Origin: NORP240 sp038134485
Lineage (GTDB): Bacteria > Pseudomonadota > Gammaproteobacteria > Pseudomonadales > Pseudohongiellaceae
NCBI GenBank assembly: GCA_038134485.1
Contig: JAYPVG010000004.1
Location: forward strand, 82,401 to 146,400
Direction: 5' to 3'
Length of the DNA: 64,000 bases
Shown here piece after piece: positions 42,811-51,993 of the stretch; within the stretch, counting starts at the first letter, position 1; the number at the start of each line of letters is the position of its first letter. The notes under the pieces are model-generated. The model did not search any database, had not been told where the DNA came from, and was given only the letters and a program-made list of their open reading frames with translations. The position numbers were made by a program, and so were the translations under genes.

Positions 42811-43761
42811 GTGGTGAGTAATTTGATGGTGTTTGCCGGAAATGCCAATCCGGCACTGGCAGGCAATATCGCCAGACACATAGGTGTGCCCCTGGGCAAC
42901 GCCAGCATTACCAAGTTCAGCGACGGCGAAATCTCCGTTGAGCTTAATGAGAATGTGCGTGGCAAGGACGTCTTTGTCATCCAGCCCACCTGTGCACCCA
43001 CCAACGACAGCATCATGGAACTGTTGCTAATTTCCGATGCCCTGCATCGAGCTTCAGCCAATCGTATTACCGCAGTGATTCCGTATTTCGGTTATGCACG
43101 GCAGGATCGCCGGGTACGCTCTGCACGCGTGGCGATCAGCGCCAAGGTCGTGGCTGACATGGTCAGCACCGTAGGCGTGAACCGGGTGCTGACCGTTGAC
43201 CTGCACGCGGAACAGATCCAGGGATTTTTCAGCATCCCGGTGGATAACGTGTACGGTTCGCCGGTACTGACCGACGACATTGAGCGACAGCGGTACGAAA
43301 ACCTGCTTGTGGTCTCACCGGATATTGGCGGTGTGGTGCGAGCCCGAGCGGTGGCCAAGCAACTCAACGCGGACCTGGCAATTATCGACAAGAGAAGACC
43401 CCAGGCCAACGAAGCGCAGGTTATGCACATTATCGGTGACGTTGAAAACCGCTGCTGCCTGATTGTCGACGATATCGTCGATACCGCAGGCACTCTGTGC
43501 AAGGCCGCTGATGCGCTCAAGGAGCATGGCGCTTCCCAGGTGGTCGCCTATTGCACGCATCCGGTGTTGTCCGGATCAGCAATAAAGAATATTGAAAACT
43601 CCAGCATGGATTCTCTGGTAGTGACCGATACCATTCCTCTGTCGGAGGCAGGCGAACAATGCGCCAAGATTCGACAGCTGAGCATGGCCAAATTGTTAGC
43701 TGAATCCATCAGGAGAGTGAGCAACGAAGAATCTATCAGCGCCATGTTCGACAATACCTGA
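42811..43761 (+). CDS. prs: Ribose-phosphate pyrophosphokinase
   Basis: A 316-residue PRPP synthetase, the supplier of PRPP for nucleotide, histidine and tryptophan synthesis. The sequence shows VFAGNANPALAGNIARHIGV at the start, the divalent metal/ATP region DLHAEQIQGFFSIPVDNVYG near residue 130, and the PRPP loop CLIVDDIVDTAGTL near 215. GTG at 42811 follows AGGA by 8 bases; the next GTG (42814) gives the N-terminus most like pseudomonad homologues. An intrinsic terminator follows at 43793. Confidence 0.97.
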   Translation: MVSNLMVFAGNANPALAGNIARHIGVPLGNASITKFSDGEISVELNENVRGKDVFVIQPTCAPTNDSIMELLLISDALHRASANRITAVIPYFGYARQDRRVRSARVAISAKVVADMVSTVGVNRVLTVDLHAEQIQGFFSIPVDNVYGSPVLTDDIERQRYENLLVVSPDIGGVVRARAVAKQLNADLAIIDKRRPQANEAQVMHIIGDVENRCCLIVDDIVDTAGTLCKAADALKEHGASQVVAYCTHPVLSGSAIKNIENSSMDSLVVTDTIPLSEAGEQCAKIRQLSMAKLLAESIRRVSNEESISAMFDNT

Positions 43762-43792
43762 GGGATTGTCGGCCGGGCGGTGAAGAGCAAGG

Positions 43793-43824
43793 CAGGTTGA
43801 GCCGCTAGCCCAACCTGTTTTTTT
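43793..43824 (+). terminator. Rho-independent terminator of prs
   Basis: CAGGTTG and CAACCTG form a 7-bp stem around an 11-base loop that can extend with an inner GC pair, followed directly by TTTTTTT. It lies 32 bases after the prs stop. Confidence 0.88.
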
Positions 43825-43908
43825 AACCGCGTAATTTTTACGCATTTGACTTTTAATCGAGTAGCCGAGTTGGTCGCAAACCGGTTACGTCGCTTTTCGG
43901 AGGACATC

Positions 43909-44583
43909 ATGTCTGACGCGTTTGAACTTGAAGCCAAGGTTCGGACTGACCAGGGGAAAGGTGCGAGCCGCCGCCTGCGTCGTCTGAGCAATGAAATACC
44001 CGCCATCATCTACGGTGGCAATAAAGATCCGCTTTCCATTACCCTGTCTCACGACGATATGAGTCACGCAGTGGAAAACGAGGCGTTTTTCGCGCAAATA
44101 ATCACCCTCAAGGTTGGCAAGAAATCCGAACAGGTCATCATCAAGGCCCTGCAACGGCATCCCTCCAAGCCTTTCCTTCTGCATGCCGATTTTCAGCGAG
44201 TTCTTGCAGACGAAGAGATCACCGTTAATGTTCCGGTACATTTTCTCAACGAGGACAAGTGCAAGGGCGTCAAGCTGGAAGGCGGCATGATCAGCCGCAC
44301 CCTGACGGAAATCGAGATTTCCTGTCTGCCGAAAAATCTGCCCGAGTTTCTGGAAGTGGACATGCTGGACGTGAGTGCGGGTGAAAACGTTCACCTGTCT
44401 GACGTTAAATTCCCGGACGGCGTTACCTGCGTCGCGCTGAGTCATGGGGGCGATGACAGCAACCTGGTTGTTGCTTCGGTTCACGCCGCGAAAGGCGGTG
44501 GTGACGACCAAGAAGCAGCGGCAGCGGACGAAGGTGAAGCGCCTGCTGCGGGTGAGGCCGAAGATCAGTCCGACGAGGACTGA
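43909..44583 (+). CDS. rplY: 50S ribosomal protein L25 (general stress protein Ctc form)
   Basis: A 224-residue L25 of the long Ctc/TL5 type. The N-terminal 5S-rRNA-binding domain reads LEAKVRTDQGKGASRRLRRL and EIPAIIYGG, followed by the beta-rich C-terminal domain (VNVPVHFLNEDKCKG) and an acidic tail rich in Glu, Asp and Ala. The ATG at 43909 has a perfect GGAGG 6 bases upstream; a longer frame back to 43846 is not needed. It precedes pth, a constant gammaproteobacterial pairing. Confidence 0.96.
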   Translation: MSDAFELEAKVRTDQGKGASRRLRRLSNEIPAIIYGGNKDPLSITLSHDDMSHAVENEAFFAQIITLKVGKKSEQVIIKALQRHPSKPFLLHADFQRVLADEEITVNVPVHFLNEDKCKGVKLEGGMISRTLTEIEISCLPKNLPEFLEVDMLDVSAGENVHLSDVKFPDGVTCVALSHGGDDSNLVVASVHAAKGGGDDQEAAAADEGEAPAAGEAEDQSDED

Positions 44584-44627
44584 CAGGCCGCCAACCCGGG
44601 GTCAGCCGGCTTGCGCAGGATATTCCT

Positions 44628-45215
44628 ATGCATGGCAATCCCATCGAACTGATCGTGGGTCTCGGAAATCCGGGCCCGCAGTATCAGTCAAATCGGCACA
44701 ACGCCGGGGCGATCTTTCTGGCCGAACTCTGCCGCCAGTATCAGGGGCAGCTGCGTTTCGAGTCGAAATTCGCTGGTGAGTTCGGCGCGATCACTGTCGG
44801 CGGCAAGGACGTCAGGCTATTGTTCCCCACGACTTTCATGAATCATTCCGGGCGCTCGGTTGCAGCGGTGCTGAATTTCTACAAGATCGATCCGGGCAAC
44901 ATGCTGGTGGCCTACGACGAAATTGATTTTGAAGTCGGCGTCACCCGCTTCAAGGAAGGGGGCGGTCACGGAGGTCACAACGGCATGAGAGACATAATCA
45001 ATGTTCTGGGCGGACGCAACGGGTTTTACCGCCTGCGCATTGGCGTGGGACATCCGGGGCACAAGTCCATGGTCTCCAATTATGTGCTCTCCGATCCTTC
45101 AAAATCTGAATCGGACGTCATTGCGTCCGATATCGATGCAGCAATCAGGGTCATGCCCCAGGCGATCGCCGGCGAATGGGAAGAAGCCATGCGACTGCTG
45201 CATACCCAAAGCTAA
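44628..45215 (+). CDS. pth: Peptidyl-tRNA hydrolase
   Basis: A 195-residue Pth that releases peptides from peptidyl-tRNA after drop-off. Catalytic His is in NRHNAGAIFLAEL near residue 22. The substrate-binding Asn are in TFMNHSGRSVAAVLNFYKI and GGGHGGHNGMRDIINVLGG, and the catalytic Asp is in LVAYDEIDFEVG near 97. It lies 44 bases after rplY and 45 bases before ychF. Confidence 0.97.
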   Translation: MHGNPIELIVGLGNPGPQYQSNRHNAGAIFLAELCRQYQGQLRFESKFAGEFGAITVGGKDVRLLFPTTFMNHSGRSVAAVLNFYKIDPGNMLVAYDEIDFEVGVTRFKEGGGHGGHNGMRDIINVLGGRNGFYRLRIGVGHPGHKSMVSNYVLSDPSKSESDVIASDIDAAIRVMPQAIAGEWEEAMRLLHTQS

Positions 45216-45260
45216 ATGTTTCCTGGCCCGGATCGGCCACTGAATTCTGGTGACTAAAAT

Positions 45261-46352
45261 ATGAGCGTGAAATGTGGCATCGTCGGATTGCCAAACGTGG
45301 GCAAGTCCACCCTGTTCAATGCACTGACCAGGGCCGGAATTGCCGCCGAAAATTTTCCATTCTGTACCATTGAGCCAAATTCCGGTGTCGTTCTGGTACC
45401 CGATGAACGACTCGACACCCTGGCGGGTATCGTCAAACCGCAGAAAGTGGTGCCCACTACTGTCGAGTTTACCGACATCGCCGGTCTGGTGGCCGGGGCA
45501 TCCAAGGGCGAGGGCCTGGGCAACCAGTTTCTTGCCAATATCCGCGAAACCGACGCCATTGCCCACGTGGTGCGCTGCTTTGAAGATGAAAACGTGACTC
45601 ACGTCTCCAACAAGATCAACCCGGCAGCCGATATCGAAATTATCAATACTGAACTGGCGCTGGCTGATCTCGAAACCTTGGAGAAAGGCCTTAGCCGCGT
45701 TTCCCGGGTCGCCAAAAGCGGCGACAAGGACGCGCAGAAGCTGACCCAGTTACTCGAATCGGTCAAGACCCATCTCGATGAAGCCCGACCGGTGCGAACC
45801 ATGAATCTCGCCAAAGAGCAGCTGGAAGCCCTCTACGAATTCCATCTGCTGACTGTCAAACCGGTGCTTTATATCGCCAACGTGGATGAGGACGGCTTCG
45901 AGAACAATCCCTACCTCGATCAGGTTACCGACATTGCTGTGACTGAAGGTGCAGAAGTCGTCGCCATCTGCAACAAGCTCGAGGCCGAAATAGCCGAGCT
46001 GGAAGACGATGAAAAGAGTGAGTTCCTGGCGGATCTTGGCATGGCCGAACCGGGCCTCGACCGCGTCATACGCGCGGGCTACAAGCTCCTCGGGTTACAG
46101 ACTTTCTTTACTGCCGGCGAAAAGGAAGTGCGCGCCTGGACGGTAAAAATAGGTGCCACCGCGCCCAGGGCAGCCGCAGTGATTCACACCGACTTTGAAA
46201 AGGGCTTCATTCGAGCCGAGGTGATCGGCTACGACGCGTTTGTGCAATACAACGGCGAAGCCGGCGCCAAGGATGCTGGCAAATGGCGTCTGGAAGGCAA
46301 GGAGTACATCGTTCGCGATGGCGACGTCATCCACTTCCGATTCAACGTATGA
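45261..46352 (+). CDS. ychF: Redox/ribosome-associated ATPase YchF
   Basis: A 363-residue Obg-family P-loop protein. G1 is GLPNVGKSTLFNAL, G3 is FTDIAGLVAGASKGEGLG, and the G4-type NKLE in CNKLEAEIAEL replaces NKxD, the mark of YchF's preference for ATP. A coiled-coil insert and a C-terminal TGS-like domain (FFTAGEKEVRAWTVKIGATA) follow. It modulates stress responses through ribosome and catalase interactions in E. coli. The order pth-ychF is conserved. Confidence 0.96.
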   Translation: MSVKCGIVGLPNVGKSTLFNALTRAGIAAENFPFCTIEPNSGVVLVPDERLDTLAGIVKPQKVVPTTVEFTDIAGLVAGASKGEGLGNQFLANIRETDAIAHVVRCFEDENVTHVSNKINPAADIEIINTELALADLETLEKGLSRVSRVAKSGDKDAQKLTQLLESVKTHLDEARPVRTMNLAKEQLEALYEFHLLTVKPVLYIANVDEDGFENNPYLDQVTDIAVTEGAEVVAICNKLEAEIAELEDDEKSEFLADLGMAEPGLDRVIRAGYKLLGLQTFFTAGEKEVRAWTVKIGATAPRAAAVIHTDFEKGFIRAEVIGYDAFVQYNGEAGAKDAGKWRLEGKEYIVRDGDVIHFRFNV

Positions 46353-46428
46353 TTGGCTGTGGCTGACGCCAGCAACCAGCGCAGTGCGCTACCGGGGTCC
46401 GCGACGCTTGCCGATACCCCCCGGAACC

Positions 46429-46457
46429 TTGACAAAATAGCGGAAAATGACCAGAAT
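46429..46457 (+). promoter_or_regulatory. tRNA-Met promoter
   Basis: A consensus TTGACA at 46429-46434, 17 bases, then CAGAAT at 46452-46457. The discriminator that follows (TCGCGTCC) is GC rich, as expected for stringently controlled stable RNA promoters. The tRNA starts 20 bases downstream of the -10. Confidence 0.7.
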
Positions 46458-46477
46458 TCGCGTCCTTCCCGAACTGT

Positions 46478-46554
46478 GGCTATGTAGCTCAGCTGGTTAG
46501 AGCACAGCATTCATAATGCTGGGGTCGGTGGTTCAAGTCCACCCATAGCTACCA
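46478..46554 (+). tRNA. tRNA-Met (anticodon CAT, elongator type)
   Basis: A 77-base tRNA with encoded CCA. The anticodon stem is CAGCA/TGCTG with loop TTCATAA, giving CAT. D and T arms are normal, including GGTTCAAGTCC. It resembles the elongator tRNA-Met of E. coli in the D-arm and variable loop; the tRNA-Ile2 form also carries CAT but has a different acceptor. The acceptor GGCTATG pairs with CATAGCT, leaving a G-U pair at 1-72. Confidence 0.93.
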
Positions 46555-46568
46555 AATTCCTCTCAGAC

Positions 46569-47948
46569 TTATTCCGAAATTCCGGCGGTTTGATGCTCGT
46601 GCCTGTGGGCTCTGATATCGACAATAATCTTCATTGTCATGAGCATGATCAGCGGCACCAACGTTGAAGTGGTGGCCATAACCAGAAAGCCACCGATAAG
46701 CAGGGTGACATGCAACAGCACGATCCGGCTATAGGGTTTCTGCATCTGATCCTGGACAGTCAGAAAAAGATATTCCTTCCTGCCGAGAAAATTCTCATAA
46801 AACGAAAAGCCATGGCTGATAAACAGTGCCAGGATGGCCGGCCACAGCATATAGAAAATGATTGCGGTCTCGGCCAGTGTCATGGTCCCGGAATTGTCAC
46901 CATTCTCTAAAAACAGGGAGAACAGGAGCATCAGGTGCACGGACATAAAGATGCCGAAATGACCAATGAAAAACAGAACGTAGAAAATTGCCGATACGCC
47001 GGCAATCCTGAATATTTTCAGGATATTGAATAAGCCGATGATGGCGCTTTCCAGCCAGAACAGCAGCATGAGATCGCCAATGCGCCAGCCAAACAGGAGG
47101 GCGCCCGCCAATGGGACAAGATTGGACGCCACGAGCAGCGCCAAGCTGAGTTTTCCGCTGCCATTGCCCTGTCCGGCGGCAGATCTGGCAGGGGGAGCGT
47201 CTGATAACGGGGGCTGGAGCTGGGTCGGCTCACCGATGTCTACTTTCAGCACTTCCGGAGGATAGGCAGGGAGATCAGGAATGGGGGATGAAAGTGTGGC
47301 ATTTATCCGCTGGCAGAGATTGGCGGCACGCTCTTTGTCCAGATCGAATCCGACACTGACCGGGACGCCAAGATAATCAAACGTCAGGTGTCTTTTGCGC
47401 CAGTCAGCCCCCTCAATGGTTTTGTCAGTGATATAGCGCAAATGACTGATGTAGCGGCGCTGGTATTCAATCTGGGCCCCGAATCCCAGGACCTCGATGC
47501 GCACCCACACGGATTCCGGCTCCACAAGGATCAGTTCACGGGCAAGCAAAAGCAGCAGCGCCAGCCCCACCGGAATCAGGATGCCGACACTCCATCCGAC
47601 GCCCCAGAGCAGGCTGAACAGATTGGTAGTGAGATCAAAGAGGTCATCCATGCGCGCGAAGTCCAGGGAAAGACTGAACAGAGGGATGGTCATGACCGAG
47701 GCGAGCGCGAGAAGGAAGATGATGGCTGGCCAGTGTTTCCTGAAGGGAAGCGTTTCCCTGTAACCGGAGGGGGTATTCCCCGGCAGGGAAAAACCGAACC
47801 GGAAACGCGGGGCGTTCGGGCCAGCATGCCTGTACTTGCCAATCAATCCCGCCAAACGTGGAGGGGAATTATACCGCTTTGGAGAAACCGCCATGATCCA
47901 GGCAATACCCTGATGAATGAATCCATGAGCATAGTTCGCCAGCCTCAT
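46569..47948 (-). CDS. Large membrane protein with DUF6498-like C-terminal half
   Basis: A 459-residue inner membrane protein (441 if started at ATG 47894). The N-terminal half has two membrane helices (IIFLLALASVMTIPLFSL and a long glycine-rich one) and a soluble beta-rich part (WVRIEVLGFGAQIEYQRRYI) that looks PH-like. A Pro/Gln-rich linker near residue 240 leads to the C-terminal half, about six helices, with LLFGWRIGDLMLLFWLESAI. That block recalls DUF6498 proteins of unknown function. The protein seems to fuse a membrane-PH-like module with a DUF6498 module. It converges on tRNA-Met. Confidence 0.7.
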   Translation of the reverse strand: MRLANYAHGFIHQGIAWIMAVSPKRYNSPPRLAGLIGKYRHAGPNAPRFRFGFSLPGNTPSGYRETLPFRKHWPAIIFLLALASVMTIPLFSLSLDFARMDDLFDLTTNLFSLLWGVGWSVGILIPVGLALLLLLARELILVEPESVWVRIEVLGFGAQIEYQRRYISHLRYITDKTIEGADWRKRHLTFDYLGVPVSVGFDLDKERAANLCQRINATLSSPIPDLPAYPPEVLKVDIGEPTQLQPPLSDAPPARSAAGQGNGSGKLSLALLVASNLVPLAGALLFGWRIGDLMLLFWLESAIIGLFNILKIFRIAGVSAIFYVLFFIGHFGIFMSVHLMLLFSLFLENGDNSGTMTLAETAIIFYMLWPAILALFISHGFSFYENFLGRKEYLFLTVQDQMQKPYSRIVLLHVTLLIGGFLVMATTSTLVPLIMLMTMKIIVDIRAHRHEHQTAGISE

Positions 47949-47978
47949 TTGTCAAAGAACCCGTGACGGGTACTCTAA

Positions 47979-48000
47979 GCCCGGCAAGCAGTCGCCGGGC
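47979..48000 (-). terminator. Hairpin after the penicillin acylase gene
   Basis: GCCCGGC and GCCGGGC form a perfect 7-bp stem with an 8-base loop, 41 bases past the acylase stop. The minus-strand flank is only weakly T rich (TTAGAGT), so termination strength is uncertain. A second dyad ACCCGT-G-ACGGGT lies nearby at about 47959-47971. Confidence 0.4.
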
Positions 48001-48040
48001 AGTCCCGGTTATTTGCCTCTCGATTCGGTGTCGCTGCGGA

Positions 48041-50365
48041 CTATTCCGGATTCAGCATCAAGCGATGCGCCACCACTTCTTCAATCGCCCCGCGAGTAAA
48101 CAGAAATGGGAAATACTCACCGTTTCCGAGGCGCTCGGCGAGATCGCCATAAAACGGACTGCCGGGCTGGGCGCTCTGGCCGGGGGCATTGGTGGCAACC
48201 GAATTGTCGAGGTTCGACAGGTCGATAATGCGGCGGAAGTTGGCGCCGGTCGCATTAACCGTGCCGAATCCGCCGGGACGTTCAACGGGCGCCAGATCGA
48301 AATCGGGAATAAACATGTGCGGCAGCGCGCTGGGGTTTCCTCTGCCGTAATTCCACGCAGACCAGTCACTGCCCCAGTCTGCTGTCAACTTCGACAGAGT
48401 CTGTTGCAGACCGTCTTCGATCACCGAAGTTCGGTCGGTGTCGTTGGCGGCGCTATCGAGCGCTGTAGAGTCGACCTGGCGGGTCCACTCAACATAGATC
48501 GCTGCCGCGGTGCTGTCGCGATCAAGGACCCCGTCCCATTCCGCAACCAGTGCGCGGGCACGTTCAACCTGCGCGTATTCGGACGTCCAGCCTTGAAATC
48601 CGGGGATATCAAGTTCGGCGCGCAGCGAGTAGGAATCGTGCTGGATCGCCTGATGATCTTCGACCGAATACTGATCGCCGGTTCCGAGGATCTGATGCAA
48701 CCGCGTAACGCGCGAGGTCTCTACATCTCTTGAGGTGTGATAGAAAACCGGTCGGCCGTCGTATCCCGGCGGGTGGACATTGTTGTTGGCCGTGGTGATG
48801 TAACCGCGGTCCGGATTGAATTCCCGGGGCAGATCCTCGCGAAATCCCTGCCACTCAAACTGGCCGGTTCCCGGAACCGGCAAGCGTCCATTCCAGCCAA
48901 CCCGGTTGGGCGTGAGCCCGGTGACCTGCAACGCGATGTTACCCAGCACATCGCCGCAGATCAGGCTGTGGGTGGGCACCATCCAGAACATAGCCCGCTC
49001 GAAAAAATCCTCGCAGCTGTCGGCCTGGGCCAGCTTGAAACTGCCCTTGTAAGCTGCCGTGCCCGGTTCCCGTACCACCGACCGCACCGAGTAGGCTACG
49101 TTGTTCGCGCGGTCTTCGAAAATAATGGGACCATGGCGACTGAATTTAAGCTCCACGGTGCGCGGCGCTTCGTCCTTGATGCGGATCTCTTCCTCGATAA
49201 CCTGCAGGGTTTCCCAACCGTTCTGCCAGCGCACCTGATTGCGGTCCTGCGGATTGATTTCCTCCACATAGACGTCAACCATATCGGTTCCGGCAAAGGT
49301 AAAACCCCAGGCCATGCGTTCGTTGTGTCCGGCGTCCACCCCGACAAACGGCGGTTCTCCGCCTCCCATCACGTTCCAGCCCGGCGCATTCAGATGCACA
49401 AAGTACCTCAGCGCCGGCATCTCAATGCGGCGGTGAGGATCATTGGCCAGAATTGGTATACCGGTGGGTGAGCGGGCACCACTCATTACCCAGTTGTTGC
49501 TGCCTTCGGTGGCGATCTGCGGGTTTGACACCTGGGCGGTTCTGATCGCCGGCGTGAGGTGACTGTATTGTTCCACCACTTGCAGAGCGGGCAGCGAATC
49601 GCCGGAGAAAGGGTCACCGTCCCCAGCCCGCATCGCATCCAGCACCTGCCGGGAGATGATATCAACATCGAGGCCGGCGGGGATTTCCAGGTCGTCCCAG
49701 GGGTCCGGCGCAAAACGGCGATTGGCTTCTTCCGCGCCCAATTCGCTGACGTTGCGGGCGAGCTGTATTTCATTGATCGCGTGGCCGCGTACGCTGGAGA
49801 GCCCAACCTGGGCCCAGCGCAATACCACCGTGCGCGCCGTCCAGGGGTCCGGCACAACGCCGGTCAGCTGAAACTCTACCGGCAGATTATCCCTGTTCTG
49901 TTCGATGAAGGCGTTCACTCCATTGGCATACGCCGTAAAAATGCGCTCGCCATCCGGATGGTAGCTGGTCCATTCCGTGTCGTCCCAGGGGCCACGGAAC
50001 ATCATCTGCCGGGTGCGCAGGTCATAATCAAAGGCAGCGGCACCAAAAATTTCCGCCAGTCTTCCCTCGTGCCAGCGTCGCCACATCTCCATCTGCCACA
50101 GGCGGTCCTGGGCCATGACGTATCCCTGCGCCATAAAAAGGTCGTCAGTATTGCGGGCATAAATATGGGGAATTCCCCACTCGTCACGCAGCACCTCAAC
50201 CGGCTCTCTGAGACCAGGAATACTCAACTCGCCGCTGATCTGTGCCAGTGCATCCTGCGCCAGCTCGTCAAAAGAGGCTGGCTGGGCTACCGCGGGCTGC
50301 AGGGCTCCCGCAGCAACAACCAGTAAAATCAGCGACACTGCATAACGAACACTGTGAACAGCCAT
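48041..50365 (-). CDS. Secreted penicillin acylase-family N-terminal nucleophile hydrolase
   Basis: A 774-residue precursor of the penicillin G acylase/PvdQ family. The signal peptide is MAVHSVRYAVSLILLVVAAG, cut near VAQ. The A-chain carries VLRDEWGIPHIYARNTDDLF near residue 60. Autoprocessing would occur before Ser289 in EGSNNWVMSG, the new N-terminal nucleophile of the B-chain. Substrates of the family are beta-lactams, acyl-homoserine lactones or other amides, and cannot be chosen here. ATG 50365 has GAGGAGAGG at ideal distance; the longer frame to 50617 overlaps the next gene and is rejected. It follows a DUF6152 gene by 16 bases. Confidence 0.92.
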   Translation of the reverse strand: MAVHSVRYAVSLILLVVAAGALQPAVAQPASFDELAQDALAQISGELSIPGLREPVEVLRDEWGIPHIYARNTDDLFMAQGYVMAQDRLWQMEMWRRWHEGRLAEIFGAAAFDYDLRTRQMMFRGPWDDTEWTSYHPDGERIFTAYANGVNAFIEQNRDNLPVEFQLTGVVPDPWTARTVVLRWAQVGLSSVRGHAINEIQLARNVSELGAEEANRRFAPDPWDDLEIPAGLDVDIISRQVLDAMRAGDGDPFSGDSLPALQVVEQYSHLTPAIRTAQVSNPQIATEGSNNWVMSGARSPTGIPILANDPHRRIEMPALRYFVHLNAPGWNVMGGGEPPFVGVDAGHNERMAWGFTFAGTDMVDVYVEEINPQDRNQVRWQNGWETLQVIEEEIRIKDEAPRTVELKFSRHGPIIFEDRANNVAYSVRSVVREPGTAAYKGSFKLAQADSCEDFFERAMFWMVPTHSLICGDVLGNIALQVTGLTPNRVGWNGRLPVPGTGQFEWQGFREDLPREFNPDRGYITTANNNVHPPGYDGRPVFYHTSRDVETSRVTRLHQILGTGDQYSVEDHQAIQHDSYSLRAELDIPGFQGWTSEYAQVERARALVAEWDGVLDRDSTAAAIYVEWTRQVDSTALDSAANDTDRTSVIEDGLQQTLSKLTADWGSDWSAWNYGRGNPSALPHMFIPDFDLAPVERPGGFGTVNATGANFRRIIDLSNLDNSVATNAPGQSAQPGSPFYGDLAERLGNGEYFPFLFTRGAIEEVVAHRLMLNPE

Positions 50366-50381
50366 GTATCCTCTCCTCAAG

Positions 50382-50825
50382 CTAGTTTCGGGTCGGATCG
50401 TCGTCGTAGGGAGCCCCGGTCCCGGATGATCCCATGAAGAACTTTCGGCCGTCTTCAAAGGTGATGTCTCGCCCGTTGGCTCGTGGACCTCTGGATTTGC
50501 TCTGGTATCCATCAACGACGATATTGGTACCGGGCAAAATTGTATCCCGGGACAGGCCACGTCGCAGCAACGTATTGGGAGTACCCCCTTCGACCATCCA
50601 AACGGTGGTGCTGCCATCGTCGTTGGTCACCTCCAGATGAATCCAGGTATGGGGATTTACCCACTCCACGCGTACGATCGGTCCCCGCAGGAGTACCGGG
50701 CGATTGGGGTCAAACTCGGCACTGAATGCGTGATGGGCCGCAGCCTGCATGCCGGCGGTGATCCACAGACCAATCGCAATAAGAAGCGTGGCCCCGAGTT
50801 TCGCTAGAAGAGATTTAAGTTGCAC
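50382..50825 (-). CDS. Secreted DUF6152-family protein
   Basis: A 147-residue exported protein with a signal peptide (LLIAIGLWITAGMQAAA) and the DUF6152 hallmark HHAFSAEFDPNRPVLLRGPI directly after the cut site, then VEWVNPHTWIHLEV and MVEGGTPNTLLRRGL. DUF6152 proteins have no assigned function; the His-rich start and NPH motif suggest an OB-like binding fold that may hold a metal. It is between the acylase gene (16 bases) and the first of the paired secreted proteins (30 bases), so the four minus-strand genes probably form one operon. Confidence 0.85.
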   Translation of the reverse strand: MQLKSLLAKLGATLLIAIGLWITAGMQAAAHHAFSAEFDPNRPVLLRGPIVRVEWVNPHTWIHLEVTNDDGSTTVWMVEGGTPNTLLRRGLSRDTILPGTNIVVDGYQSKSRGPRANGRDITFEDGRKFFMGSSGTGAPYDDDPTRN

Positions 50826-50855
50826 GTCTCGTCTCCTTTTAAACTCATCAATAAG

Positions 50856-51977
50856 CTAGTTAGTTGGGTTGGCGATACCGCCGGGATCCTCGCCACGGAA
50901 TTCGGCTTCCAGCACGCGCGCGCCCTGCATAATGCCTTCCAGCGCGTAATTGGCCTCATGGCAGGCATACTCAAATACCTTGTTGTCGGTCCTGGGCCAG
51001 GAATACTCACCACTGAAAGAGGATGCCCAGACTGTCGGGTCTTCGACAGTGAAGCTGTATACCACCCGCTCCGGACTCTCATAGCGGAAATATTCAGTCA
51101 CTTTCATGTTTTCCGAACCCCGCGAGAAGTTAGGGGTATCCCGGAAATTGGTGGTTTCCACCACCAGGGTGTCTCCTTCCCACCAGCCGATGGAATCACC
51201 GAGCCATTTTCTGATCTCGGAAGGGTCGTGCTCGCTATTCATGCGCACGATACGCGCTTCGTGGACCATCTCAATCTGGATGACCACAGTATCTTCCGTT
51301 TGCACGATTCGCTTGTGGTTGTTGTAAAGCGCTGGCAGCATCGGTGGTCCTGCGGTCGATCCGAAAGACATAATGCAACGCTCGGCGAAGGGTCGGTTCT
51401 CGGGATTATCGTAGGGCCCGGGTGCATCAAGTCCAGCCTCAAGCCAGTATGCGGTGCCGTCGTTCGCACCACCTTCCCGCCGCGGCGCCTCACCGGCGCC
51501 CAGAGCCGCTCGCTGTGCATCACGGATCGCATCCGTGACCGGCGGCAGCTGGCCATTCAGCGGATCAGTAATAATCGAGGAACGAAACTCGCCATCAATA
51601 CGCACCACATCGGTACCGTTGTCGATCCAGAAAGTGTTGTAGCCTCCGACGTTACCGGCCGCGCCGGTCGATCCGTCACCGCCCTGCGGCGGAGCTGATC
51701 GGTTGGGGTCGCTGCCTTGCTGGTTGGTCTCCTTGCGCTCAAAGTCGGCATTGGCTATTCCAAATGCCTCATCATTGGTCAATATCAGGCGATTGCCAAA
51801 CGCGGCAGGTCTCTGCAGGGGCGTCAGCGTCGATACATCGTAGGTGCCGGAAAAATCGGGTTTTCCTTCCGGGGTCCGCGGGATATCGCTACTCTGGGCG
51901 GACGCCAGTGGCGCGAGTATCAAAGCAAAGAGAGAAAGCAGGCCAACACGTTTTGTTCGCATAGATTGGCAGTTCAT
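50856..51977 (-). CDS. Secreted protein with PDFSGTY/WEGDTLVVET motifs (unknown function)
   Basis: A 373-residue exported protein with a signal peptide (GLLSLFALILAPLASAQ). Conserved blocks are RTPEGKPDFSGTYDVSTLTP near the start of the mature protein, then MSFGSTAGPPMLPALYNNHK, GWWEGDTLVVETTNF and VVYSFTVEDPTVWA. The last two are shared with the following gene, so the two are distant relatives. This family is common in genomes rich in secreted catabolic proteins and has no known activity. ATG 51977 is preferred because GGAG lies 7 bases upstream; ATG 51983 is too close. It is 10 bases from the next gene upstream. Confidence 0.8.
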   Translation of the reverse strand: MNCQSMRTKRVGLLSLFALILAPLASAQSSDIPRTPEGKPDFSGTYDVSTLTPLQRPAAFGNRLILTNDEAFGIANADFERKETNQQGSDPNRSAPPQGGDGSTGAAGNVGGYNTFWIDNGTDVVRIDGEFRSSIITDPLNGQLPPVTDAIRDAQRAALGAGEAPRREGGANDGTAYWLEAGLDAPGPYDNPENRPFAERCIMSFGSTAGPPMLPALYNNHKRIVQTEDTVVIQIEMVHEARIVRMNSEHDPSEIRKWLGDSIGWWEGDTLVVETTNFRDTPNFSRGSENMKVTEYFRYESPERVVYSFTVEDPTVWASSFSGEYSWPRTDNKVFEYACHEANYALEGIMQGARVLEAEFRGEDPGGIANPTN

Positions 51978-51993
51978 TTTCATGCTCCTGTTC

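Noticed and set aside
50366..50617. 84-residue N-terminal extension of the penicillin acylase
   Set aside because: It would overlap the DUF6152 gene and displace the signal peptide; the ATG at 50365 has an ideal ribosome site.
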